A stretch of DNA of 8,896 nt, taken from assembly GCA_002413325.1 (NCBI GenBank), contig DHWT01000189.1, positions 1-8,896 of the forward strand, in the 5' to 3' direction. Position numbers and translations under genes: made by a program. Positions 1 through 7,596 of the stretch are shown in pieces. Origin of the DNA: Chitinophagaceae bacterium UBA5175. GTDB lineage: Bacteria; Bacteroidota; Bacteroidia; Chitinophagales; Chitinophagaceae. Every line of letters starts with the position of its first letter. Within the stretch, counting starts at the first letter, position 1. The notes under the pieces were generated by a model. The model was not told the DNA's origin. It searched no databases and worked only from the letters and a program-made list of their open reading frames with translations.

Positions 1-2494
1 GCGTCCATAAATAACTGGTTATACTTCCCGTTGACGCAGTTCCGTTGAGTGTAACGGAGGAAGCGGGCAATACAATGGTCTGGTTTGCACCTGCATTGGA
101 TACAGGCGCAGTCTGCGTAGATGAGAACACCAGGTCCACCCAGTAATTGGATTTTTGATAGGTATTAACCGGGAAAGCCGGGACCGTTGAATACAGGTAC
201 AACCCGTTTGCTCCATCCGTTCCATCTGCCAATGCGGTTAGCGGTCCATTCACGATGGCTGTTGTGAAATAATTTTTGGTACCTGAATAATAACCGGCAC
301 TGCTGTAATAAGCGGCAATATAGGTCTGACCAGCTACAACAGAAACCGGTGTGGTAAACAACACCTGCTGCCATCCGGTGGCGGTTTCCCCGGTAAATAC
401 GGCCTGGGCCAGTAATACGCCGGAACTGTTATATAAAAGCCCCTGATGGGTGCCTGTATTTCCACTGGCTTTATAAAATCGGATGCCGGTTACAGAAGCA
501 CTTGCACCAGGCCGGAATTTCATACCCAGTACAATTCCCGTTGTATTATCCCGGCCTGTTGATACGGTTGGAATGGTCGAACCAAAAACAGTACATGGAC
601 AATTTGCAGTCAGATTATAATTCAGGGTTATAGATATCGTGGCAGAAGCAGCTGCTGTTGTGAAATTTCCTGAATCATCTATTCCCCTGGCTTTTATTGA
701 ATAGACCCCGTTTCCTGGTGGTGTCCAGGTGTATGACCAATGGGCGGTTCCGATGGCAACGTTCCAGGTAACTCCCCCGTCGAATGAAATTTCCACGCCG
801 GCAACCGTACTGGCATCTGTAGCCGTTCCGGAAAATGTTATGGGTGCTCCTGAAGTGATGGTAACGCCATTGGCAGGAGAAGTGATGGATGTTACCGGCG
901 CGGTGAAATCTGCTGATGCGGTGGCCGCCACTAAACCATTTTGTAAGGTGGCAGGTTGTACACCCATATCAGCCAGTAAATTGATGGTTGCCTGTTGCAT
1001 ATCCTGGCTGGTCACGTTAAACCCGCCTGTATTCCGGTCATGGTTGCCATCCAAACCCCAGGACCATTGTACGGTTCCGGCTCCGAATACCAGCGACCCG
1101 CCGGAGGTTTTATAGAGGGACATCCTGCTGATCCGGTTGTCAAGTATCGTGCTGGACATTGAAATCCGGCCTGGCGGATAACTACTTTGATATTGTTCAA
1201 AGTCCCATTCGTAACCTAGTGATCCCGGAGCCAGGGTGGCCGTCTGGCCACTGGACAGCGTGGACACATTGGGCGTATTGCGCCAGAATCTTAAGGTTTT
1301 AAAAGTATCCGGAACCATGATGGCGCCATGAACATGGTCCCAGCTGATTTCACCGCTTAGCGCATTCTCGGGTTTACAGGCATCAGTTACTCCGGCATAA
1401 CCACATCCGTCCCGCCACAATCCCGTCCATTCTGTTGTTGGATCACATTTGCCGTTACATACATTCTCTCCCAGTGTTCCTTCTTTATAACAAACCATGG
1501 TCCGGTAAGGGGTATTGGTACCATCCGTGCTGTTTTCCCATCTGGTTTTCCAGTATATTTCATTACCACTGAAGAAAGTCAGGTGTTTACCCGCTGCACG
1601 GGCAGCTTCCACATTATCCCGTTCCGGTTTTGACCAGTATTCATCGTGGCCGACGGAAAGAAACACTTTATGGTTGAGCAGGAGGCTGCCGCTGCGCGAA
1701 ACATCCACATCAGTGGTATAACTGACATCAAACCCGTTTTTTTCAAGAAAGCGGATCATCGGATATTCCGCGTTCATGAACCAGTCATCCTGTGCGCTGC
1801 CGCCACCACCGCCATTTCGTGTCAGGAACGGGCGGTTATAACTTACTTTGGTAGCATGGACGAAATTCGGTACAGTTCCCACATACAAACTGTTTCCTCC
1901 GTAATTATTGTATGCCTGCCAGGTGGCATCAGAAGTCTTAAAAAGTAATGCAGATGTGCCGGCATCATCCCGGACAATAAAAGCAATATGACTGACTCCC
2001 CCACCCCCTGCCGCAGACCTTGTCAGCTTTGCAATATACAGTCCTGAAACAGCCGTCGAGGGTACTGCCCAGCTGGCCGTTGCAGTCCAGTTTCCGCAAT
2101 CGGTAAGACCTGTTGTGGAATTGTACCCGCAGGCATTTTGGGCGATACCGGTAAAGTTCCCCAGATCAGCAATCAACCGTGCTCCATTCCCCTGGTAATA
2201 ACCAATTCTGTAAATGGTTATATCAAAGACCTTATCCGTTCCGGAATTGACATCTACCTTAAACGTCAGGGTCCCGCCTCTGTTTACACTTATATCCGTA
2301 GCAAAACCTTGTATGGAAAGATCCCCGGACGTGCCACCCGGAATATCCCAGGCAGTAGCCGGTACGCCTGTTTTTAAATTTTCTGTAACGATTGCATTCT
2401 GGCTTAAAGTGGAATTGAATGCATAAACGCAAAAGAGGAATAAAATAATGAACTTATTTATTCCAATGGAATAAGGGTTAAGGGTAATAAACAT
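1..2494 (-). CDS. Secreted multidomain protein: dimethylformamidase-beta-like + Ig-like + DUF4082 + PKD-like (C-terminus cut off)
   Basis: Reading the minus strand from ATG at 2494 gives 831 uninterrupted codons running off the window, so the C-terminus is missing. Residues 1-31 form a signal peptide (hydrophobic FIILFLFCVYAF, likely cut before Q32). Residues about 40-520 resemble the N,N-dimethylformamidase beta-subunit-like domain: NNYGGNS and N-R-P patches, then VGHDEYWS (H283-S288) and GNEIYW (310-315). A cysteine-rich insert (C335 to C373, five Cys) may be disulfide-bonded. Residues 531-620 are a bacterial Ig-like domain (TAPVTSITSPANG, then FDGGVTW). Residues about 635-785 are DUF4082 (GMKFRP, GTHQGLLY, AAYYSS, NYWVDLVF). 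From 796 a PKD/K319L-like domain begins (SNAGANQTI). The protein is exported and probably surface-bound or released; a type IX secretion tail may lie beyond base 1. Characterised dimethylformamidases are mononuclear-iron amide hydrolases, but the substrate here is unknown, and activity is inferred only from fold resemblance. No other Met near the N-terminus competes as a start. Confidence 0.88.
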   Translation of the reverse strand, partial: MFITLNPYSIGINKFIILFLFCVYAFNSTLSQNAIVTENLKTGVPATAWDIPGGTSGDLSIQGFATDISVNRGGTLTFKVDVNSGTDKVFDITIYRIGYYQGNGARLIADLGNFTGIAQNACGYNSTTGLTDCGNWTATASWAVPSTAVSGLYIAKLTRSAAGGGGVSHIAFIVRDDAGTSALLFKTSDATWQAYNNYGGNSLYVGTVPNFVHATKVSYNRPFLTRNGGGGGSAQDDWFMNAEYPMIRFLEKNGFDVSYTTDVDVSRSGSLLLNHKVFLSVGHDEYWSKPERDNVEAARAAGKHLTFFSGNEIYWKTRWENSTDGTNTPYRTMVCYKEGTLGENVCNGKCDPTTEWTGLWRDGCGYAGVTDACKPENALSGEISWDHVHGAIMVPDTFKTLRFWRNTPNVSTLSSGQTATLAPGSLGYEWDFEQYQSSYPPGRISMSSTILDNRISRMSLYKTSGGSLVFGAGTVQWSWGLDGNHDRNTGGFNVTSQDMQQATINLLADMGVQPATLQNGLVAATASADFTAPVTSITSPANGVTITSGAPITFSGTATDASTVAGVEISFDGGVTWNVAIGTAHWSYTWTPPGNGVYSIKARGIDDSGNFTTAAASATISITLNYNLTANCPCTVFGSTIPTVSTGRDNTTGIVLGMKFRPGASASVTGIRFYKASGNTGTHQGLLYNSSGVLLAQAVFTGETATGWQQVLFTTPVSVVAGQTYIAAYYSSAGYYSGTKNYFTTAIVNGPLTALADGTDGANGLYLYSTVPAFPVNTYQKSNYWVDLVFSSTQTAPVSNAGANQTIVLPASSVTLNGTASTGSITSYLWT

Positions 2495-2983
2495 ACAGTC
2501 GGTATAAGGTTTAAAAAAAATCGTTCACAGGGGACTGACCGGGATTTCCAAAAAGCATCCGGATCGTAACAAAGGGCACAGGATTGACAAAACTGAAATC
2601 GGGATAACAGCAGGCATCCGGCAACTCAACGGCGTAACCAAATACTTTTAAAATATAAAATTAAATACTATTTTCTGGTAGATTTCACAAAACAGGAAAA
2701 GAATTTTTAATAAACTATTTTTTTATACCATTAACGCAGAGTATAAAAACTCCGGACAAAATTTTTTAAACTTAAAGAAGTCGGGTACATTATGATTTAC
2801 TTTTGATGGGAATTCATCAGACAGACCACGGAGATCGCCAGGAATTATCCCCACTTTATTAACAACTCTCATATTGAAGGATTCTGAAAAATATAAAATA
2901 TGTACTTCCCGCTACTATATAAACCGGTGTTTCCATAGCTGGATTTTTCCCCCCTATTCATTCATCGGTTTAAATCCGGGAAT
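2495..2983. other. AT-rich intergenic region, no convincing gene
   Basis: This stretch lies between the divergent 2494 (minus) and 2984 (plus) starts and should hold both promoters. Bases about 2641-2780 are very AT-rich (11 G+C in the line 2641-2700, counted by hand). One exact TAnnTTTG word lies at 2798-2805 on the plus strand. I found no good match on the minus strand. A 49-codon open stretch (2511-2660, minus) ends 16 bases before the 2494 start codon but has no suitable start. I saw no tRNA, no strong terminator hairpin and no tandem repeat. Confidence 0.6.
2798..2805 (+). promoter_or_regulatory. Possible Bacteroidota -7 element (TACTTTTG)
   Basis: The octamer matches the Bacteroidota -7 consensus TAnnTTTG exactly and points toward the FkbM-type gene at 2984. 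This would give a leader of roughly 170 bases. No clear -33 TTG stands 17-23 bases upstream (only TTA near 2772), so the call rests on one short word in an AT-rich region and could be chance. Confidence 0.3.
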
Positions 2984-3709
2984 ATGATAAAGGTTTATTT
3001 AAAACTTTTTTTGCAAAAACTGCTTGGCTTTGACAATTACCTTTTTGTCTTTGCCATTTTTACAATAAGCCGGTTTCGCCTGCATTTAAAAGATCAGGAT
3101 TTTGATTGTTTTCTGAAAATGATACCTGAAAACGGACATGTGCTCGATATCGGATCTAATATTGGTTTAACGGCCGTTCCACTGGCAAAAAGGGTTTCAA
3201 AAGGCATCGTTTTTTGTTTTGAACCGATTCCCCTGCATAACAAAACACTAAAGAGAATTGCAAAACATTATCATCTTTCCAATATTGAAGTATTTGAAAC
3301 GGCCCTGGGAGAATCGAAAGGAGAACTGACTATGGTCATGCCGGTCATATACCATGCAAAATTCCAGGGCTTCAGTCATGTGGTAGAGAAGGAATCAGAT
3401 AAAAAAAAGGGGGAATTATTCACCGTTCCCGTGCAAAGGCTGGATGATATCCAGGCTTTACAGGAACTCCCGAAAATCGATGCCATAAAAATAGATGTCG
3501 AAAATTTCGAATACTATGTTCTGCAGGGAGCCGAAGAATTGATAAAGCGGCATAAGCCCGTTATTTATTGCGAATTATGGAACAATGAAAAGAGGATGCT
3601 GACGATCAATTACCTGAAAAATAACCTGGGTTACCGTGTACGGGTATTTGAAAATGACCACCTGGTGGATTACACCGGTCAACAGGTTTCCGACTTTTAC
3701 TTCATATAA
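2984..3709 (+). CDS. FkbM-family SAM-dependent methyltransferase
   Basis: The 241-residue product has the class I methyltransferase fold as seen in FkbM enzymes, which usually O-methylate sugars or other small hydroxyl acceptors. The SAM-binding motif I is VLDIGSNIG (53-61). The acidic residue ending strand beta-2 is E80 in FCFEPIP. The family's signature second half is IKIDVENFEYYVLQGAEELI (168-187, with D171 and E173), followed by PVIYCELW (192-199). The N-terminal 30 residues are hydrophobic and basic, but no cleavage site is evident; they may form a membrane-associating helix. ATG at 2984 is the natural start, without a clear Shine-Dalgarno, as is normal in Bacteroidota. The gene stands alone: no glycosyltransferase or capsule gene is beside it, so the acceptor cannot be named. 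Hand-counted 60-base lines in its first half are about 30-40% G+C, against 48-60% in sampled lines of other genes in the window, which hints at separate origin. Confidence 0.88.
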   Translation: MIKVYLKLFLQKLLGFDNYLFVFAIFTISRFRLHLKDQDFDCFLKMIPENGHVLDIGSNIGLTAVPLAKRVSKGIVFCFEPIPLHNKTLKRIAKHYHLSNIEVFETALGESKGELTMVMPVIYHAKFQGFSHVVEKESDKKKGELFTVPVQRLDDIQALQELPKIDAIKIDVENFEYYVLQGAEELIKRHKPVIYCELWNNEKRMLTINYLKNNLGYRVRVFENDHLVDYTGQQVSDFYFI

Positions 3710-3839
3710 ATAGTCTGCCCACCCTCTCCCATATCCCTCCGGTTCCCTTGAAAAAATCTGACGGTACATGAGAAATATCCTACCGCGGCCAGATGTAACA
3801 AGTCAGGCTGAATGAATGCGGCATTGAATGATTGCTCCC

Positions 3840-4997
3840 TTAAAACGCTTCCCCGAAATTTATATAGAAGCCCTGTATGCCGCCGGGCCCAAATCCAAAA
3901 TCAAAGCGGAGGTTGGTATTGTGTTTTGAATCTACTCTTATCCGAAGGCCGGGTCCATAGGACAAATGGAATGCATCCAGCGCAACGCCACTGTATGAAT
4001 GGGCCACCTGTCCTGCCCCGAACCAGCCAACCAAACCAAATATATTCCACACATGCAAACGCAGTTCGACCTGGGCATCCACCAGTACATTATCCCGCAG
4101 CCCCCCTTGATAATATCCGCGCATCTGGCTGTCCCCGCCCATCTGAGATAGTTCATAAAACGGCACAACACCATTTGTATAACTGGTCGTTGCCTGACCG
4201 GCAATGATTTTCCCCGGCCAGGGCTGATAATATTTCCTGGCATCCAGTGTAAATTTGGAAAACGGGTAAGGACCCCAGCCGGATGGATAAAAGACGGCCG
4301 TACCCAGGATATAGGCTCCTTTTGAAGCATTATACCGGTTATCCCGGCTGTCGAAAGCAGCTGCGAGACCCGCACCCACACTGGTTCCGCCCTTAAGACC
4401 GGTCACGCTGTCCGTTACCAGAAAACTGGTACTATCGGCCTGGATATCGAAATAATCGGATACGTCAAACGGAATCCCGACATAAAAATTTTTCCTGACC
4501 TGCCTCAAAGCCGTACCCGCAAACACAAACCTGCTTATAATGTCCTGTTCCGGCTCCTTAGTGATCGTGTTCCCGATGTCCCAGATATATTCAGGTTCTT
4601 TTTTATAGTTCACATAACTGATGATCACATATTTATCTTCATCGAACACCAGTTGGGTTGATATGGAAGCATTGATCCTTCCCAGGGTAGATGCCGTGAA
4701 TACTTCAGATAATTTCGAAGGTTTTGAAATCGTATCCTTTTTGGAAAGACTGAGTACATTGAACTTGGCCAGTCCGAATATATTGCCCGCTTCGGGTGAA
4801 TAGGAATAGATGGGGACTGGTAAAATTTTAAACAATGCTTCTGCTTTTTTATTGAACCGGTCAAATCCGGAAAGACTGTCTTTTTTTTCACCTGATATCC
4901 GGAGACTGTCTTTATTTGAATCTGCAGGAGTCTGGGCTAAGAGCGGGCCATAACATATCCAAAGCATTATAACGGCAAATAATTGCTTCCATCTCAT
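3840..4997 (-). CDS. BamA/TamA-type (Omp85 superfamily) outer membrane beta-barrel protein lacking POTRA domains
   Basis: This 385-residue protein has a signal peptide (1-21, ending LLAQ) and a 40-residue linker rich in Asp, Ser and Lys. The rest, from about residue 60, is alternating beta-strand sequence of barrel type. Two Omp85 hallmarks are visible: AFDSRDNRYNASKGAYI (214-230), the usual strand before the large loop, and the loop-6 motif QMRGYY (291-296) after GGDS, the counterpart of the (V/I)RG(Y/F) tetrad. The last strand ends in Phe (GFYINFGEAF), as needed for insertion by the BAM machine. Full BamA or TamA proteins carry several POTRA domains before the barrel; there is no room for one here, so this is a barrel-only member and is unlikely to be BamA itself. 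Role unknown: transport or surface protein are both possible. The 209 bases upstream are shared with the divergent 5207 gene. It converges on 3709 with no clear terminator between. Confidence 0.87.
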   Translation of the reverse strand: MRWKQLFAVIMLWICYGPLLAQTPADSNKDSLRISGEKKDSLSGFDRFNKKAEALFKILPVPIYSYSPEAGNIFGLAKFNVLSLSKKDTISKPSKLSEVFTASTLGRINASISTQLVFDEDKYVIISYVNYKKEPEYIWDIGNTITKEPEQDIISRFVFAGTALRQVRKNFYVGIPFDVSDYFDIQADSTSFLVTDSVTGLKGGTSVGAGLAAAFDSRDNRYNASKGAYILGTAVFYPSGWGPYPFSKFTLDARKYYQPWPGKIIAGQATTSYTNGVVPFYELSQMGGDSQMRGYYQGGLRDNVLVDAQVELRLHVWNIFGLVGWFGAGQVAHSYSGVALDAFHLSYGPGLRIRVDSKHNTNLRFDFGFGPGGIQGFYINFGEAF

Positions 4998-5206
4998 GGG
5001 TTGGTTGTTTGAAAGAGTATCCTGGATATGAATTTAACCTGTTTTTATTAAATCCTGTGAAGAAGACCCGTGGCAGCGGTGATCAGCTACAATAATTTGA
5101 CAGGAATTCAGGGTGACAACTTTCACAAGACCGACCTGCGCCGGCGATATGGATCTTAAACGGACTTTCATCCGGAATGAATTAAATTGATGCCTTAAAA
5201 TTTCCT
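4998..5206. promoter_or_regulatory. Shared divergent upstream region, promoters not resolved
   Basis: These 209 bases separate the outward-facing starts at 4997 (minus) and 5207 (plus), so both promoters should lie here. I found no exact TAnnTTTG word on either strand. Near misses such as ATAATTTG (5090-5100) are too weak to call. A CGCCGGCG palindrome at 5139-5146 is the only symmetrical word that stands out. Confidence 0.35.
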
Positions 5207-6301
5207 ATGCTTGTTCCGGGTATTCTGATACTGATTGCCACGCTGGCTGTCTATTTATTTATGAATGAACCGCCTTTCGGCGCATCACCCGCCGGAGAAA
5301 GGTTGGAGAAAATTCAGGACTCACCCAATTACCGGGATCATCAATTCCAGAACCTGAGTCTAACCCCGGCTTTAACGGAAGGCGCCGGTTATTTCAAAAT
5401 CCTGAAGCAATTCTTTTTCGACAAAAGCACACAAAAGATTCCCCCCGCTCCTCTTCCCTCAACAAAAACAGACCTGTTGCATCTCGATACCCGGAAAAAC
5501 ATCCTGGTCTGGTTTGGACACTCCTCTTATTTTATGCAGATCGACCGCAAAACAATACTGGTCGACCCGGTTTTCAGCGGAAATGCTTCGCCCCTGCGCT
5601 TTACAACAAAAAGTTTTCAGGGAACCGATGTATATGGCGTGAAGGATCTTCCGGAAATAGATTACTTATTTATAACCCACGACCACTGGGACCATCTGGA
5701 TTATAAAACCATTCTGCAGTTGAAACCAAAAGTTAAAAAATTGATTACCGGTCTCGGCGTAGCCGCCCACCTTGAATCCTGGGGTTATGATAAAAATATC
5801 ATCGAGGAAAGAGACTGGAATGCAGCAATCAGGCTGGATGACGGATTTGTGGTGAATACCGTGCCGGCCAGACATTTTTCAGGGCGTGGAATTAAAAGAA
5901 ACAGAACGATCTGGATGTCCTTTGTCTTATCCACACCCGGCAAAAAAATATTTATCGGGGGAGACTCAGGTTATGACCGGCATTTTGCGGAAATAGGGAA
6001 TCAGTTCGGACCTTTCGATCTGGTCATTCTGGAAAATGGACAGTATGATGAAAAATGGAAATATATTCACATGAATCCGGAAGAAACGGTGCAGGCAGCC
6101 TTTGATCTGCAGGCAGTAAAATTGTTGCCTGTTCACTGGGCAAAATTTTCCTTGTCCGTTCATGCATGGAATGAACCCATCATCCGGATCAAAAAAGAGG
6201 CAGCCCGCAGAAATTTGAACCTGCTGCATCCCATGATCGGGGAAGCAGTGGATCTGGACGGTGATCCGGTTTTTCAAACCTGGTGGGAAAAGATTCATTA
6301 A
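5207..6301 (+). CDS. Membrane-anchored metallo-beta-lactamase-fold hydrolase, NAPE-PLD-like
   Basis: The 364-residue protein starts with a hydrophobic segment (2-19, VPGILILIATLAVYLF) without a cleavage site or lipobox Cys, so it is probably a signal anchor holding the enzyme on the outer face of the inner membrane. The metallo-beta-lactamase core follows from about residue 97. Metal ligands are all present: H158, H160, D162 and H163 (THDHWDHLD), H223 (ARHFSGR), D253 (GGDSGY), H288 (IHMNPEE) and H310 (PVHWAKF). The H-(M/V)-(N/D)-P-E-E and HW motifs, 22 residues apart, and the spacing of the other ligands match mammalian N-acyl-phosphatidylethanolamine phospholipase D as I recall it (H185 to H343). 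The family therefore suggests a zinc phosphodiesterase acting on lipids or other phosphodiesters; the substrate here is inferred, not shown. An in-frame stop at 5183 and no intervening ATG support the start. The DUF1080 gene begins 38 bases after its stop and is probably co-transcribed. Confidence 0.88.
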   Translation: MLVPGILILIATLAVYLFMNEPPFGASPAGERLEKIQDSPNYRDHQFQNLSLTPALTEGAGYFKILKQFFFDKSTQKIPPAPLPSTKTDLLHLDTRKNILVWFGHSSYFMQIDRKTILVDPVFSGNASPLRFTTKSFQGTDVYGVKDLPEIDYLFITHDHWDHLDYKTILQLKPKVKKLITGLGVAAHLESWGYDKNIIEERDWNAAIRLDDGFVVNTVPARHFSGRGIKRNRTIWMSFVLSTPGKKIFIGGDSGYDRHFAEIGNQFGPFDLVILENGQYDEKWKYIHMNPEETVQAAFDLQAVKLLPVHWAKFSLSVHAWNEPIIRIKKEAARRNLNLLHPMIGEAVDLDGDPVFQTWWEKIH

Positions 6302-6339
6302 TTTTATTCACATTTTAATATTCCCAACGAAAAATTTAT

Positions 6340-7341
6340 ATGAAAAAAGTCGCCGTCAATAACCTGTTTTTCCCAAAACGCCCGTTCTGTTATGTGTCTC
6401 ATTGTATTCTGTTGACTTTTTACTTTTTGTTTTTTACTTTCTATTTTTCAAAAGCGAATTCCACCGGGCATAACACCTATTTCGAATCCCCGCTGGAGGG
6501 TCGCTGGGACCTGACCCTCTATAATTCCGGAAAATCGTATCCGGCCTGGCTGGAAGTACAGCATTCCGGTTTACGTACCCTCGTCGGCCGTTATGTGGCG
6601 CCGGGCGGAAATGCGCGGCCCATATCCAAAGTGAATTTCACCGACGGAATTGTCAGCTTTTCGATTCCGCCCCAGTGGGATACAGCTTCCAACGACCTGC
6701 AGTTTCATGCTGTTTTTCAGGGCGACAGTTTAACCGGAAATATCATTGAATCGAATGGAAAAATATTTACCCTGAAAGGTGTCAGGGCCCCTTCCTTAAG
6801 GAGAAATTCCGAGCCGGTATGGGGAGAGCAAATCCAACTCTTTAACGGAAAAGACCTGAAGGGCTGGCATACTTCAGGTAAAAATCAATGGATCGTTGAG
6901 AACGGAATCATGAGAAGCCCGGCTTCCGGATCCAATATTATGACCGACCAGGTATTCAACGACTTTAAGCTGCATATTGAATTCAGGTATCCCAAGGGAA
7001 GCAACAGCGGTGTTTACCTGCGTGGACGTTATGAGATCCAGATCGTAGACAGCAAAGGCATGGAACCTACCAGGGACTATCTTGGAGCGATATACGGTTT
7101 CCTGCCGCCCATAGAAATGATGGCAAAGGATCCGGGCGAATGGCAGTCCTTTGATGTGACGCTGACCGGCAGGCTGGTCACTTTGACCGTAAATGGTAAA
7201 ACCGTTATCTGCAATCAGGAAATACCCGGCATCACCGGCGGAGCCATCGACAGCCATGAAGGAGAACCCGGTCCCATTTTGATACAGGGAGATCATGGAC
7301 CGATCGACTTCCGGAATATCGTCCTTACTCCGGCGAAATAA
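6340..7341 (+). CDS. Secreted DUF1080 (3-keto-disaccharide hydrolase-like) protein with N-terminal beta domain
   Basis: The 333-residue product has a long export signal: a 17-residue basic start (K2, K3, K13, R14) followed by a very aromatic core (LLTFYFLFFTFYF, 24-36), likely cut near SKA-N. Residues 50-148 form a small beta-rich domain opening with EGRWDLTL, of lipocalin-like character. Residues about 165-330 are DUF1080, a concanavalin-like jelly roll: LFNGKDLKGWH (167-177), W184-V186, a DFKLHIEFRYPKGSNSGVYLRG run starting at D208, YEIQIVD (231-237), GEWQSFDV (266-273) and the terminal GPIDFRNIVL. Some members of the family cleave 3-keto-glycosides in the periplasm. No GMC or Gfo/Idh/MocA oxidoreductase that would make such a keto-sugar is in the window, so the function is only suggested. 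It lies 38 bases behind the NAPE-PLD-like gene and probably shares its transcript. No terminator hairpin is obvious after the stop. Confidence 0.87.
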   Translation: MKKVAVNNLFFPKRPFCYVSHCILLTFYFLFFTFYFSKANSTGHNTYFESPLEGRWDLTLYNSGKSYPAWLEVQHSGLRTLVGRYVAPGGNARPISKVNFTDGIVSFSIPPQWDTASNDLQFHAVFQGDSLTGNIIESNGKIFTLKGVRAPSLRRNSEPVWGEQIQLFNGKDLKGWHTSGKNQWIVENGIMRSPASGSNIMTDQVFNDFKLHIEFRYPKGSNSGVYLRGRYEIQIVDSKGMEPTRDYLGAIYGFLPPIEMMAKDPGEWQSFDVTLTGRLVTLTVNGKTVICNQEIPGITGGAIDSHEGEPGPILIQGDHGPIDFRNIVLTPAK

Positions 7342-7366
7342 GGTTCGGTGAATGAAAGTCTGGAAA

Positions 7367-7459
7367 TGCGGAAGTAGATTGTATTCATTCGGAGATGAAA
7401 ATCATATTGCTGAAAATTAAGCATGCACAGCTACGAGTTTCATGATGTATACTTCCGCA
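7367..7459. repeat. Spaced inverted repeat (TGCGGAAGTA ... TACTTCCGCA)
   Basis: The arms at 7367-7376 and 7450-7459 are exact reverse complements over 10 bases, with 73 bases between. A second, shorter pair lies inside (ATGAAA at 7395-7400, TTTCAT at 7438-7443), so a nested long-range stem could form in RNA. It could be part of a 3' or 5' untranslated structure, a binding-site pair, or chance. No T-run follows, so it is not a standard terminator. Confidence 0.4.
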
Positions 7460-7596
7460 AATTCCCCTTTTTCCTTCATGAGAAAAGAAGGATTCCGGTA
7501 AACAGGTTATATAACCCGGCTATAGAAAAACAAAAAATAACAACACTCAGTTAACCCCAAAATCCGTATACGTTTAACGGTAAAACGCTTAAAATA

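Noticed and set aside
729..1948. Plus-strand open frames at 729-1115, 1515-1721 and 1646-1948
   Set aside because: They lie opposite the unbroken minus-strand multidomain gene, which has clear domain motifs; their products have no recognisable features.
3812..4207. 131-codon plus-strand frame
   Set aside because: It is antisense to the C-terminal half of the Omp85-type barrel gene, and its product is Pro/Arg/His-rich without a domain pattern.
3938..4381. 147-codon minus-strand frame inside the barrel gene
   Set aside because: Out-of-frame shadow of the same strand; the barrel frame carries the family motifs.
5139..5146. CGCCGGCG palindrome as an operator
   Set aside because: A single 8-base palindrome without a repeat or known binding consensus is not enough.
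6874..7296. 140-codon minus-strand frame
   Set aside because: Antisense to the DUF1080 domain, where the plus-strand motifs are clear.
7350..7390. GAATGAA / TTCATTC as terminator for the DUF1080 gene
   Set aside because: Only seven pairs with a 27-base loop and no T-run after it.
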